The notes under the pieces: model-generated
The model's input: the letters and a program-made list of their open reading frames with translations, nothing else
Database searches by the model: none
What the model was told of the DNA's origin: nothing
Part shown: piece after piece, positions 48,659 to 60,762 of the stretch
Layout of the letters: the number at the start of each line of letters is the position of its first letter
How positions within the stretch are numbered: the stretch's first letter is position 1
Program-made: the position numbers and the translations under genes
Source: Tricholoma matsutake
Taxonomy: Eukaryota > Basidiomycota > Agaricomycetes > Agaricales > Tricholomataceae
Direction: 5' to 3'
Assembly (NCBI GenBank): GCA_026075535.2
Contig: AP026546.1
Coordinates: 6,696,001-6,760,000 of the forward strand
Length of the DNA: 64,000 bases

Positions 48659-49260
48659 TATAGCGGTTCGTTATAACTTATTTTTGATTTGTCATCGTTC
48701 CTTCTCTCACCATGCTTCGATGATATAGAAGCCAGGATTCAAAGCATGTTATTGGTGCTCCGGCCTACTCTTGGACACCGATTAACATAGTATCACCACT
48801 ATTTCACCTGCACCCGCAATATGCCACTCTTTAATTTCCAATCTGTAATTATATTATTAGCTCGTTCAACATTCTATCTACAGCCTACTCCCCCATTCCT
48901 TTCCTTTTCCTATGTGACAGATTTTAGCTTTCGTACATATGTTGCTCATACATGGACACTTGGATACAGTTGATTTGTTTCCTACGTATCTGTTTTTACT
49001 ATCCTGTAGTAAGTGCTCTAGTGCTCTCACCAATTAGATGGATCTATGCTCTTTGAACTAATGCCACCCCTGGGTCAAGGCATTAATTGCCCTTCCTGTC
49101 TCGATATTACAGAATGATGTCAGTATTTGTGGTTCCTGCTGGTTTTCCGTCCTGCTCCAACCTCATTGTTGTATCCAACAAGACATGGCGGGGTAGTAAT
49201 GTTTTTCGACAGTCATAGCCCAAGAGAACCGATCTGATACTACCTAATGAATGCAATTAA
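48659..49260. other. Convergent intergenic region
   Basis: About 600 bases between the ends of the terpene synthase and the Mba1/mL45 gene, AT-rich, with no gene visible. It presumably holds both 3' ends. Confidence 0.55.
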
Positions 49261-50895
49261 CTAAAGGTTAGCCTCCTTTCCAGGTGCTTCCCACAACTGT
49301 TCCCTGACAGCCCATGGACCATCATACCACATCCGTTTCTCAAACACCAGATATTCTGTTACACGCTTCCTCTCTGAAGGCCAATTTCCATACCCAGACA
49401 TCGATGCTAGCTTGGCTACACCATCGCCAGTTGCTGGACGATGCATTGGTTTCCCCCACATGTCATACATCTCCAGGCTCTGCAGAAGAAAATCCAATCA
49501 ATGTAACCAAACAACGTGACGAAGGCGAAGAACGAACCTGCTCCGAATCAATCCGCACAAGGGCATGGATCATCATTCTGTTTCCAAACTTAGGGTCTTC
49601 AGCAGCAAGATAACCCTCTGAGGCACGAATGGAGATGACTCGGGTAGGTGAAAGTTCACGATGAAACCGCCAAATATACTTCACACCGGGTTGATTCTTT
49701 TTCATAAGACGCAACAGCTGGTCCTGATATGTGTGCGTTGAGAGCTTTTTGACAGTTGTGCTGTGCTGCCTAACAGTGCAACTGAGTTTATGACCTAGCG
49801 ATATATCGTGCTCACTCACCGTGCAAGTGCTGCATTTAGCTGCTGATATGTTGAAAGCGCAGTCTGGCGAAGTGATGCGATCCACGCGTCGGGCTTGACG
49901 GAAGTGGTCGTGAAGATCCGCCAGGGCCACTGAGTTATAAATGTCTGGATACGCGTTGCCTCAGACAAATCTACACCAGGGATCGCGTCTGCTTGAGCCA
50001 GAAGTAACAAACTGGGATATATGTAGTTGACTGCAATTAACTACGCAGCATATAACATTGGGATAACGTACCTTGTCGCATTTTTGGCATCGTTGTACCG
50101 GTTCTCAAGAAATTGGTTAAACATCGCTCGCAAACTTGGGTAATTCTTTCGAGCACTAAATTTTACTGAGTAGGGTATCTGTACGTCTTTTCTTGTCAGG
50201 CTGAGAGGTTAGCATCATCCGAGACGGCAATGGAAAGCAGATGAAAACAGGGCTTTTTCAAGTCCTTAGAACTGTGAAATGCAGCAAAAGTGGATGAAGG
50301 TATCACGCTGCCCGCTACCATTGACGGTGGAGCGTACTGGGGAAGATATATGGGCGAAAACTAAGGATGACCCACCTAATGTCTCCACTGCTTGGCCCCA
50401 CGGATCAGCAGTCGGGAAAAGTTTCGCCATAGCCATGACCTTTTCGACTGTCTCAATCTGCTCCTCTTCCGTCATGGTTTTACTTTCTCCCTTCTCCGGT
50501 ACCTTATACGCCATCCCTCCAGTCGTTCGGTTGAATCTGGTACGGTTCTTGTCGGGAACAGAAGGAGCGGTCTTCATCTGGTGCACCGGTGCGGACACTG
50601 GAGAGATGGCCTTTGAAGACGCGCTGCTATCTTCGCGTTTCATTGCGCCTTTCGGAGCCGGTGCGACACGAGATGTGGCAGAAGACTTGGTCAACACGCT
50701 CGGGGTTGAAGCCGACTTTGAGGTAGTGGTTTTCGATGTAGTTCTCGCACTACTGTATGTCTTTTGCTTATGCGTCGTAGGAGTGGTCGTGTAGCGCCGA
50801 CGGTTCAACGCATAAGTATTCCCAGCGAACGCTATACCAACGCTTTGCTGATTCCACAGAGCGCTAATATAACGTTTGGAGAGACCGGATGCCAT
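49261..50895 (-). CDS. MBA1: Mitochondrial Mba1/mL45-like protein (Tim44-like domain)
   Basis: Mba1/mL45 proteins sit at the mitochondrial ribosome's exit and link it to the inner-membrane insertion machinery. The preferred start at 50895 gives MASGLSKRYISALWNQQSVG, then NTYALNRRRYTTTP, a typical targeting sequence. A Ser/Thr/Lys-rich linker follows. The folded part has SARKNYPSLRAMFNQFLENR, ITQWPWRIFTTTSVKPDAW and KYIWRFHRELSPTRVISIRA. Then come DPKFGNRMMIHALVRIDSEQ and, after an intron, SLEMYDMWGKPM. The ending TEYLVFEKRMWYDGPWAVRE shows the conserved aromatic block of the Tim44-like domain. An upstream in-frame ATG at 51075 is also possible, but it would place the targeting sequence internally. 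It is divergent from MIX17, 222 bases away. Confidence 0.78.
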
Positions 50896-51117
50896 AAGAT
50901 GCCTACGACCTAAGCGTGACAGTCTAGTGCTTAGCGATGCTATTAGTATCTCCAGAACTTTTGATTTGCTTTCCCTCCGAACGAAAGGAACCCGTTTTGT
51001 GTATTCGTGTTTGTTTCTGCCACTGTCGCCGGCCACGCAATTCTTGCCGAAGAAATTTCTTGACTTTCTAATCAACCACCACCTTGTTTCCTTGTAGACC
51101 TCTGCTTATTCTTTCTA
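50896..51117. promoter_or_regulatory. Shared divergent promoter region of MBA1/mL45 and MIX17
   Basis: 222 bases separate the two predicted starts (50895 minus, 51118 plus), so both promoters must overlap here. Both products are mitochondrial. No TATA box is obvious. Confidence 0.5.
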
Positions 51118-51728
51118 ATGCCTGTAAGCACATATTATATCTATTCAACGTCATGAAAAGCTCTAATTTCCCTTGACAGCGCCAATCTCGCGGTCGCTCT
51201 GCTGCCCCACGGGCTGCCCCGGCTCCCGCTCAGTCTCGAGGAGCACACACGGCGACAGTGCCTGCAGGATATAACACCCCCCATGCACCTGCCCCTCCCG
51301 CTGCTGCTAGTGCTGCAACTGCTCAACCCAAACAACCTGGGATGCTTGCGCAGATGGCAGCTACGGCTGGGTCAGTTGCAGTCGGTTCTACCATTGGACA
51401 TGGTCTCTCCAGCATGATTTTCGGAGGAAGCTCGAATTCTTCCACTCCGGTTGAAGCGCAGGCACCACCTGTGCAGCAGCAACAGGGATACCAAGCTGCT
51501 GGCCTGTGCGAAGACAAGGCCAGAGGTCCGTCTTCCGTCTTTGTTCAATTCTGTTTATTGAAAGAATTATGTAGAGTTCTCGAAATGCTTGGAGAAGGCC
51601 GATCTTCACTCGTGCAGCTGGTACCTCGACCAGCTGAAGGCCGTATGTCGAATATCATCTCATAAGTTTTAGTTAATACTGATACCATCTTCTTTCACTA
51701 GTGCCAAGCTGCTGCTGCTCCTTATTAA
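51118..51728 (+). CDS. MIX17: MIX17-type twin CX9C mitochondrial protein (CHCHD2/CHCHD10 family)
   Basis: A small intermembrane-space CHCH protein linked to respiratory-chain and cristae maintenance. Exon one is only M-P (51118-51123). The intron ends at 51179, and exon two reads RQSRGRSAAPRAAPAPAQSR, an Arg/Ala/Pro-rich targeting region. Then comes QPGMLAQMAATAGSVAVGST and GHGLSSMIFGGSSNS, the conserved hydrophobic segment. The CHCH domain is assembled across introns: C-EDKAREFSK-C is the first CX9C and C-SWYLDQLKA-C the second. It ends CQAAAAPY. The second splice acceptor is fixed by the CX9C spacing; an acceptor 11 bases earlier breaks the frame. Four exons give about 150 residues. Confidence 0.9.
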
Positions 51729-52843
51729 GCATCAGAGTATCAGGTATCTGTCACCGGATGATGATGATGATGGAGAAAGGGTGTACACAAGTGCAGCTAG
51801 GATTGAGATCAACTTGAGTCGATGATATGAATTGAGCGAGATTTATTTTTGCCACTTTCGAGTCAAACCCAATTCACAGGAATTTGTGTATACTTTAATC
51901 CTGAGATTGGGATGGTCCTGAGTATAAACTAGATGCAAATATTGGAAAAAGAACTAAAATTGAAGAAATTGTTAGCTCTTTCTGTGGACATTTGCTGCTC
52001 ATAAAAAACCAGCTTCAAACTCTGCTGTGTTTTGATCTCAGCAAGTTGGGCAAGGATGAGATGTAGTGTTGGATTCCAGCAACATCACTTTTGGTTTGCT
52101 CAATTTGTTCCATGCTGGAAGACATCATGGAGACCTAGTAGTCATGTTTGGAGGGGTGTAGTTGAGCCATGGGGATTCTCTGCAAAGTCTCAAAAAAGCT
52201 TCAAGCTTGAAATCTGGCTGGCTAGGCTAGCATTTGGCTTGGCCCAGGTCTTCAGCAAGCCAAAGGTGCCTCAGGCCAAGCCAAAGCTGGGGCTTTTGAG
52301 CCAGAACATCACTAGTGGGACCAGGAAAGGGCAACCACCTCTTCCTATGGTCTATGTTGTGGGAGACATTTTTCAATCTTATCTTTCCATCTTATCATAT
52401 CATATCTAATTCTATCTATTATCTTATCAGACTACACGGACCATTGACCGACTTGGGGTGTTTTGGTATTTTGGAAATAACTTGACACCATATGCTCAGA
52501 TTGCTTAGTGTAGAGAGGAGCACATCGACTTTTGGGCTTCTGGATCTATGTAAATATGTTCAGAATTTTATACATTTTATTGGAACTGATATTGCCATCA
52601 ACTCGTTTTTGCAAGTCAACTGGCCAAAAATGAGCTTGAATTACAATATTACTGTACATGTACATTGGCTATGCGGAGAAAACGAACGAATTATACAAAC
52701 GACCGAGTAAGGGAACGAGAGGGGGATTGAGAACGTCCGTATGATCGTATGGCGAAAGAGAATTGAACGGAAAAGCCGGCCGCAGGTCCAGTGAAGGACG
52801 CTAACAATTATACCAAGCCTTCATTACCGGAACACTATATCAA
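51729..52843. other. AT-rich intergenic region with repeat-like sequence
   Basis: About 1.1 kb. The part at about 52030-52330 is rich in CAAGCC, GGCTTG and GAGCC words, like 59850-59945, and may be a dispersed non-coding repeat. ATCTTATC/TATCATATC runs lie near 52375-52430. The open frame at 52032-52409 follows this low-complexity sequence and is not supported as a gene. Confidence 0.4.
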
Positions 52844-55416
52844 TCACCAAACTCCTGCCGTCAGCACACACACTGCACTCGCCGCAGCCAGCACCAAAAC
52901 TACACCAGGGATCAGCGCGCGTGCGCCGGCTGTCCTACTCACGGACCCAAAGCTCGTGCTCCCCATCTGCATGCGGTCCTTCCCCGAGTGCCCGTTGGAC
53001 GTAGCAAGCAACTGCGGATCCACAGTGGCGGTGTTGTGCGTCCTTGTCAACGACGATGTCTTGAAAGTGAGAGGCGAGGCGGAGTCTCCTGTTGCTGTGG
53101 CAGGGGAGTCGGTGAGGAAGACGAGGGCGAAGCCTGGGGCTTTCACGGGGACGCTGCAGGTGTTGGTGCCTCTGTCGCAGTTGATGGTGATTATGTTGAG
53201 TTCGCCTTTCGGCCGGCCGTCTACTTGGAATCTGTTTCCGAAGGTCTAAAGTTCCAACAATGAGAGATAGTGTTACACAGAGGAAGAATACCGTACCTGA
53301 CCCGCCCACGTGAGATTCATCTTGACCGATACCGACGCAGCTTCAAAATACCTTTACAAACCCAAAAAGTCAACCCCCAATCCGGCCAGCTTCGCTTCAA
53401 TAGGCAAACTCACTTGACTTTGACTTGCATAGGGACAGCACCGTTTTGTACAGTGATACTCGCTGTAATGTCGCTCGCACCGCTGGGATCGTTGTTAAAG
53501 TTAAAGAGTGCCACCCTTGCTAGTGCGCCATTATCATAGATGGCATACGACGGGGTGAAGATGCCGTTGTTGGACGTGTCCACAATCTGGGAGGCATTGG
53601 ACGCGCCGAAGGCTTCTGCGACGATGATAACGGAATAGAAGATTGCTCCAAGAGTCCATTGGTGGAAAGTCGACTGGTTGGTCGGGGGAGCTAGAGGCAG
53701 AAGCGTAAATAATAGTTCTGCATGAGGCCAGTAATCCAGTACCTGTGAAAGGCTTCGAAAAAAACATGAGGAGCCAATAATTTCATAAATCATCGGTATA
53801 TGCGACTCACGTTGTAATAAACGTTCTGCCCACCAATATGCAATAGCGCTCCTGAAAAGTTAGCAGCCGCCATGGTGAAGCCATAGTCAAGTGCCCATAG
53901 CGCAGCGCCAAAACTATCAGAGATGCCGGGCAGCCCGCCACATGTCGCAGTATTGGTTTCGAACATAATGAACGGTTTCCCCATCTCTCGTGCGATATTG
54001 CTGGTATTAAGGTACGGTTTTATGAGATTTCTGCCCGCATCGTGGTTAAGGAAACTGGGGAACGATGATTGCGGATCAACAGGGGAGCCAATGCCAAACT
54101 GGGCAAAGCAATTGTTGGAGGGATAGCTTGATATACAGTTATGATGTCGTCTAGAAAAATGAAAGCTGGACGTACTGTTCTACGGTAATAGCGACGAGAT
54201 ATTGACTGTACGCCTGGAGATATCCCGTATCCCATAATTGTTCGGGAAACCAAGGGCCAGTTGCAAGGCTTGGCCCGATAAGCATGTTTTTCTTCAGTAT
54301 GTTGGGGTTGTTCTGAATAGCTTGGACTAGTGTCCCGAATTCGCCGAAGTAGTCGTAGACAGAGTATCCTTGCCGTCGATGGCCGTGACTGAAAGCCCGG
54401 TACATCATTACTTGGCCATGTGGGAAGAACGACTCGGAAATTTAGTAACGTACGACTCGTAATAATCGGGCTCATTCCCAGCCTGAAGGCCAAGCAGATA
54501 ATCACCGAGTATTGCTTGCCCGAGTTCCGAAGTTTGGAAACGCCAATTAGTGTCATTGAAAGGGATACCTGTACGAAGAAATACAGTCCAGGTCAAGGCT
54601 TCGATCATGATATGAAGTCTACTTACCTAAATACCACCTGACGTTTACGAGCGAAGAGATGTTTCCCATGAGATAGAATAGATCCTTGGTGTATAGCACG
54701 GCGGGGGTATCAGTCTAATGATGGTCGTGGATGAGTTCAGACATCAAACGCGCGAAGAAGGATGAAGAGCTGACGGGGTTGCGTAACTCTATATGCTCTT
54801 TTCCTAGTGCGTGGCCGTCCTGTATCGATTCCACGTAATACGCGAAATCTTGCGTGTTACCTCCCAGCCGAATATGCACGGCTCCTGCGCGTTGTATGAT
54901 GTTGGCCATTAAATTAAGGAAAGGAACTTGAATGAAAGATCTGGCAAGACGTTAGAATTAACAGCGTCTTCAACGTTTTTGTTACTAACGAGTTCTTCCC
55001 CACTGCCAGAGTGATCAGCATTGGTTAAAGAACATAGCGAGACACTCACGAAGTTGGGTGATAACCGACATCTCAACAGAGAACCCGTAGAATGTCCCGC
55101 GCAGCAGTATGGACAACCCTGGAACACTCCCATTGCTCATTGGCAGGTTCAATGTGAACTGGGTAGGTGCTCGCTCGTTAGGCAGTGCTGGCGGGTCCAA
55201 CATAGTCTCGTCATAAGCAGGTGGGATTTTGACTGGCGGGCCCGTTGCTTGAGGGCCAACAGCGGCGGCACCAAATGGCACTTGACCGTAGATGGTAACT
55301 GCATTAGCAGAGCCGAGAAGATAGAGTCCCCAGAGCGCTGACAGAATCATGACGGTAGAGAGAATGAGGACGGCGACCAAAGGAATGTTCGGCAGGCTCC
55401 AGAGTTGGCCGAGCAT
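52844..55416 (-). CDS. GH79-family glycoside hydrolase (beta-glucuronidase type), membrane-anchored
   Basis: The catalytic-domain blocks are ANIIQRAGAVHIRLGGNTQD, then YVESIQDGHALGKEHIELRN, then GDYLLGLQAGNEPDYYE, where NEP carries the likely acid/base Glu. FIMFETNTATCGG carries the likely nucleophile Glu. Then follow AALWALDYGFTMAAANFSGA and GGQNVYYN. The C-terminal beta domain has YDNGALARVALFNFNND. From family knowledge such enzymes remove glucuronic acid from arabinogalactan or related glycans. The N-terminus has a signal anchor (IPLVAVLILSTVMILSALWG) after a short basic tail. The C-terminus ends in a hydrophobic run (ARALIPGVVLVLAAASAVCV), like a GPI signal. About ten exons. The substrate is inferred only from the family. 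Confidence 0.85.
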
Positions 55417-55842
55417 CTTTAGACCAGCCTGAGCGACCAACTACCAACTAGTAAATGTTGTCTGTCTTCTCCCTCCATTATGTTTTCCTGCCAAGCGCAG
55501 AAGTATCGGCTAAAAACGCGTCAAACATACTCACCACACTTCAGGAACGACTCCTATCGTCGATTTCCAAGTTGGTTACTTAAAATCGCGTCGACATCAC
55601 GTGATCTCAGACAGGGTTTTTGATGCACCTGTGACTGAGCATTTCTTATCTGATACTTTATATGTTTTGAGGTACCCATAATATTGGTCTGTCGAGGCAC
55701 GTCCTTAGCTCTAGTTAACATAGGCAGATATCAAGCAAGTAACAAGTAACAAAGGATGTTAAGCAGTTCTCTGTGGCGGTAAATCAGGAGTGCAAGGAGT
55801 CTGAGGCACACTTGTTGGCTGAGGATCTCAGATAAGAAGACA

Positions 55843-56154
55843 GTGTTGGGCAAGGTGGACGCTGCTGGAAAATTCGTCTCCGAGAGGAATGTGGATCAAT
55901 GTTGTAACGACACATGGAATGGGTCCCTTACTGCGGACCGTCTCGAGAGATACCTAGAGAGTGACCGCTCCATCATCGACTCTCCCGGCGGCGAGCAGCA
56001 TTTGACTCCGCTTGCAGCTACCTGTGCGAGCGGTCATCCCGAAGCCGTCGATTGCTCCTTGCTAGAGGCACCGACCCCACTGCACTCTCCTTGCAGAATC
56101 GCATCCATCGCCTTCGTCGTCAGTAACTACGGTGGCCTTGTCAGCCTGGGCTAG
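55843..56154 (+). pseudogene. Ankyrin-repeat gene fragment (relic)
   Basis: The frame reads ADRLERYLESDRSIIDSPGG and then LTPLAATCASGHPEAVDCSL, a clear ankyrin helix pair (TPLA-A-C-GH-EAV). The continuation AFVVSNYGGLVSL suggests the next repeat in damaged form. Only one good repeat remains, without a normal start or splice chain, so I call it a fragment. Confidence 0.45.
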
Positions 56155-56737
56155 CTTCCTGTCAGCTGTAGTCGGCTCTGGCTGGGCTGTGGCACATTGC
56201 CGAGCGATGATTGGGATTGGCAGTTGGAATGGTCAGTTCATCGGTGGCACGTATATACATAAGCTCTCCCTCCCACGGTACCTTGTGCCGTGGTAGGTTC
56301 CCGGACACGGTATGACAACGGCTCGGTCGTTAACGGATGTCCACGAGGTTCTTGTCGTACAAGGTCCACTTTGGAACCTTGACACACTTTCTCGTTGGTG
56401 TGACGAGGCCGGTTCGTCGTTTTTGAGGACATTAGTAATTGTGACGGGCTCGATTGCGTCGTCGCTTCTACGACGATGCCTTGGGGCATCGTGGCCATCG
56501 GAGGGTGTATCTTGAAGTAGTACGGTTGTAGTTTTTTCGGTTTGGTTCGAGTTGGGCGAGAAAAGATGTAAGCAGAGACAGCAGCAGAAGAGCTTTCAGT
56601 ATAAGTCTGAAAGCTCACATGTGCAATTACGGAAGTGGGTCCCATTCTTGTCTATCCGAGTCGACTCCTAGAGTTTACCTTGTTCACATAGGACTAGTGG
56701 ACGTCACAAGGTTGTCCCATTAGTAACGGGCCGGGTC

Positions 56738-56763
56738 AAAGTAGGATCTTCACTCTACTTTGC
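56738..56763. repeat. Short perfect hairpin
   Basis: CAAAGTAG (56738-56745) pairs exactly with CTACTTTG (56756-56763) across a 10-base loop, in a region that may be a decayed transposable element. Confidence 0.6.
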
Positions 56764-58115
56764 TTTACTTTTCTCCGTAAAAGGTAGAGTACTGGTATTT
56801 TTGCTATACCGGTCAAATTTCATCCATTATTTACCAAAAATCGTGGAAATAATCCAACTCACATTGACCGAATACTTAGCCATCAAGTTAACCCGTAGTG
56901 GAACCTCGTCGTTCTCATCGTGCAATCCAGATTGCTGGACTGGAGAAAGTGTCATGACGCAACGCACAACGACACACAAACGACACAGATCACCAGACAG
57001 ATCCTTGCTCTTCGTATGGTCTGTGTAGTATCCGTGTCTTCCTCCATCATCTTTTCACCCGAATCGATCCGACCTCAGTCCTACTTCCGAGTTGCCAACT
57101 TGATCTAAGGACGCTAGTTCCGATAAAGAGCTGGTGATCTCCGAGAGAATCCGTGGTGAGTGAGTACTGGTCCACAAACGGTAAATCAGTAAGGTAAGAC
57201 AAGCCGGGGATGCCGGTGAAGGTTGAACAACGGACGGGAAAGAAAACCGAGTATCTAGACACTAGGATCCCTCAAGCTCAAGCGTCGATTGTATAGGAGG
57301 GAGTGGTCACGAGTCTATCTAGACACTAGACTTATCCATTACACGTTCATCACACTTGCTCTGTATAGGACAGTGACTCGTGAGAAGCCTGCGAATTATG
57401 TAATGTCGCCCAACATTACATACACACCCTGCTGCGCCAGTTCCCCAACGAAGATTTCTTGAATTCTTTTGCGCTCACACGGAATCTCTCGGTGTTTCGG
57501 AGAATTTAGGATTAGTAGTGATCTTTAGAAAATGTCTTGGTACCATACGGCATTGCGGCGGGCATTGCGGCGATCCGAGAAGAATCTAGCATGGTCTAAC
57601 TGGAGCCGAAGATGAGAATCCCCAGGCATCACAAGTTCAAAGGATTTAAATCTCATATACATGACAGAGAGTAGTTTCCGTTTATCACCCAACTGGTATG
57701 ATCATCCAGACTACGCTCGAGGCAGAATTCAAAGCCTGCCCGGCGAGTTCTATATAACTCTACAGGGCCGTGAAAATCATAGGCTTTGGCTTTAGATGTC
57801 GCGAACCACAACAACATCGATGCAGCTGGAAATGTTCAGAATCTCGGCGAGGTACGCAACATTGGAAGTCCGAGCTATTCATCCGACTGAACAGTGTTCC
57901 CTGGTAACTCTCGCAATCAGGAGGAAAGCTTAGGCTGTGTCTGGACATCTTGGGTCCACCGCCAATCACGTGATATGCGCTCATATGTCGCCATCCCTGC
58001 ACCATTTTGACGCTCTAACCAGAAAAATGGACCGACCAAGTTATAACTGTTCGTTCGCTGCTTCTTCGCTCTCAATCCGACATTTAGCCGTTGCGTAACT
58101 GTACGGCAAGTGGTC

Positions 58116-59015
58116 ATGCAAACCTGCCCGCCCGAACTTCATTCGTACATCTGTCAACTGGCAGGCCTTGACGATGGACGTACTATTCGAGCACTCAGCC
58201 TCGTATCCAAATATTTCAACGAGATAACACGTACATATATCTACCAATCTCTCTGTATCTCAGGCTCCAACCAAATTGCGACACTAACTTGGAGGCTGGA
58301 AAGCACGCCACCTCACCTTCGGCAAATTCGCCACCTTTTCCTATCTGACCACATATCCAATACACCTAACAATCCATCATGCGTCCTCGATCCAACTGCG
58401 GTCACGCGCATCCTCACGCTCGTCGCCCCTACTCTCGAGACCCTTGCCTTCGTGTCCTCCAACCCCACGACAAGCACCAAATTAATCGCACGGCTCTTCC
58501 GGCTCTCCTTCCCGTACCTACGCGAGCTTTCCGTCTCTGGGTTCTACCCTTTCCCGTCCTTTCCCGGGAAATTTCCACGCCTCACGCATCTCCACCTCCA
58601 CGGAAACCGCAATCCTCACGGGCTGCTGCAGATAGGCGGACTAGATGAAGCCTGCCCTTCTCTTACCCACCTGCGTGTCTCAGGCCTGAGTATGGCCACC
58701 AGCTTTGCGCAAGAGCTTCAGGAAGCATTTGGTGGCGATGAAGAGACTACTACATTATTTTCGTCGAGGCTGCCGCTTCATGTTGAACATGTTATTGTTC
58801 AACCCGGATCTCCTGGCCCAGCAGGGAAGTTGTCGTCTCCTACTTTACACAAGAAGGAAGAAGCTATGAAGGTGCAGTTGGTCGCTGTTAGAGCATTTGC
58901 AACGAAAAGGGTACGATTTGATGTATTAGAGGGAAACGACGTTAGCTCGCTCCTTGAAAATTTTAAACGGGACTGGGTGGATCGGTTAGAAGGTGGGCAT
59001 GGTGGATGGGCATAG
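58116..59015 (+). CDS. F-box-like protein (intronless)
   Basis: The ATG at 58116 opens MQTCPPELHSYICQLAGLDD, then RTIRALSLVSKYFNEITRTY, the short F-box helix pattern (PPEL-I-L, then LSLVSK-F) that binds Skp1 in SCF ubiquitin ligases. It continues with leucine-rich, weakly repetitive sequence (LTHLHLHGNRNPHGLLQIGG, SLTHLRVSGLSMATSF) of the sort that binds substrates. It has 299 residues and no introns, like many members of the large basidiomycete F-box family. The target is unknown. Confidence 0.75.
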   Translation: MQTCPPELHSYICQLAGLDDGRTIRALSLVSKYFNEITRTYIYQSLCISGSNQIATLTWRLESTPPHLRQIRHLFLSDHISNTPNNPSCVLDPTAVTRILTLVAPTLETLAFVSSNPTTSTKLIARLFRLSFPYLRELSVSGFYPFPSFPGKFPRLTHLHLHGNRNPHGLLQIGGLDEACPSLTHLRVSGLSMATSFAQELQEAFGGDEETTTLFSSRLPLHVEHVIVQPGSPGPAGKLSSPTLHKKEEAMKVQLVAVRAFATKRVRFDVLEGNDVSSLLENFKRDWVDRLEGGHGGWA

Positions 59016-59941
59016 AACCATAGATATTTGATTATTGTACATAGATTGTCCTGTCCTGTCGGGAATGTGTTTGGTTTCCTATTGGAATTCCAGACCAGTG
59101 CAGCATTCAGTAACCACTCGTTATATAGAAGTTGAAATTGAAACTGAAGAGATGCGAGCTCTGAAACTCTGCAAATAAAAACGGTGGTTAGAGCTCGCGA
59201 AAGAGAAGCGGTAGGTTCACTGACATTGGGATCAGGAGTAAAGCTGGTGCGTTCATCCTTAATAAAGATCCCCGTATCGGACTTGCAATTTATGGCTCTT
59301 GGTGTCATGTCTGGGACAAAAACTTTTTTTTCAAAAATTCAATCTGATATATTATCATATATATGCTTAGCCGAGGTCACAGAACCCAAAATATCGAACC
59401 AAATCTATTTCCCAGGCTCCTAAAACCAGCACTCTCGTATCGCTCGAAGAGGTCTTCATCCACAGGACATGGATTATTTTTAGAATCTGATGCTTAGTAA
59501 TTTTTTGATACGCGGGCAAACTAAACTCGCGATAGAGAGGCTGGCAAAACATCGACGGGCTTCGTCATCTGACCTTCCCACACCCTTTTTTTGTCTAGTT
59601 TACAATAAAATTGTCTTTGTGGAATTGTTTGTTTGGACATATTACACAGGTTACTTCGTGATTAGCCAAGCATTGACATCATCCTCTGCTGTTCAGCGGG
59701 TAGATTTTTGACTGCTCTGCTCTGCTATCCTTTCAATGCCCTCTCCTAGGTCTTAATGGTCTGCAAAACATATCTGGGAGTTGGTGGAGGCAAGGTTTCA
59801 CAAGTGTGCCTTCTGGCTACAAATCAAGATTGCACTTAGTGATGCCACAGCTTGGCTCGGCTTGCCCGCAGTGTGGCTCAGGCACTTGAGCCAATCAAAA
59901 CAGCGCTGAGTCGCCCTGAGCAGCTCTGAGCTGGCTAAGCC
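59016..59941. other. Intergenic between the F-box gene and the LTR element
   Basis: About 0.9 kb, increasingly AT-rich. The end (59850-59945) is rich in GGCT/AGCC/GAGC words that can pair with each other, like 52030-52330. No gene is seen. Confidence 0.5.
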
Positions 59942-60680
59942 TGTTAGGAAACAGCCCCATTACCTAATAAAATTTCATTTTATTTTATTATGTCAAATTG
60001 CACTACATTATGCCAAATGATGCTACACTTTGATAGCATGAGAATTTTATTTTGCATGCATCAATATGTACACGCATGTATAAGCACATTGGTAACAACA
60101 ATGTACAATATATGTAACATAGTATATAAACCCTAAATATACACCTAGGGGATGGCAGTTGTGTTCTCTTAGGTATTCCACCTACACTTGTGGTGTGAAA
60201 CACCTTTCTCAACAAACTCATCTATTAATAACCCCTCGCATCAAAACCATCAGTGCATCCTGCCCCCTTCTTGTAGAGAGAACATGCATGGTCTTAGCTA
60301 GCAGATAGTGGGTGTCGCCCTAACAGAAGAACACAACTGCCCATATCAGTGCACCTTCTCTTACTTGCGCATATGTCATTGTTTCACCGTGCCACATCCA
60401 ATTAGTCATCCTGTTATGATTTTCATTATCGTAACCCAGGACGACCAGACATATGCCAGCAAAGCTGGGTATTTCATTTTTCCTTTCTGACTCGAAATGA
60501 CTCACTCCAATGGAGACCCACTCCCTGATCTGACTGCTGTCGACCGACATGCTGCACCGCAGCATTCCATGACATCAGACACCTCATGCTAGGCATGAGG
60601 CTTGTTGTTCTATTGTTCTTTCTATTATTACTTGACAAGGATCTCGCATTCCGATTGGATGATAGACATCTCTGAAACTG

Positions 60681-60688
60681 TATATAAG
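60681..60688 (+). promoter_or_regulatory. TATA box in the LTR
   Basis: TATATAAG in otherwise mixed sequence. Transcription would start about 25-35 bases downstream (near 60715), placing the hairpin array in the 5' end of the element's RNA. Confidence 0.6.
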
Positions 60689-60762
60689 CTACAGTAATAC
60701 TGCCTGTATTCCTTAGCTTGACCTAATTCAATCAACAGTCTTAGACTCAACCAGAACACTCG

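Larger units (their letters stand above)
55417..58115. other. Intergenic region with gene and repeat relics
   Basis: About 2.7 kb between GH79 and the F-box gene. It contains an ankyrin-like relic (55843-56154), a short hairpin (56738-56763) and related direct repeats (CTAGACACTAG near 57254 and 57318, TGTATAGGA near 57290 and 57361) that may be remains of an LTR. The 135-codon minus-strand frame at 56238-56645 has no recognised domain. Confidence 0.45.

Noticed and set aside
56238..56645. 135-codon minus-strand frame as a retroelement gene
   Set aside because: It has no zinc knuckle, protease or other diagnostic motif, and both strands are open there.
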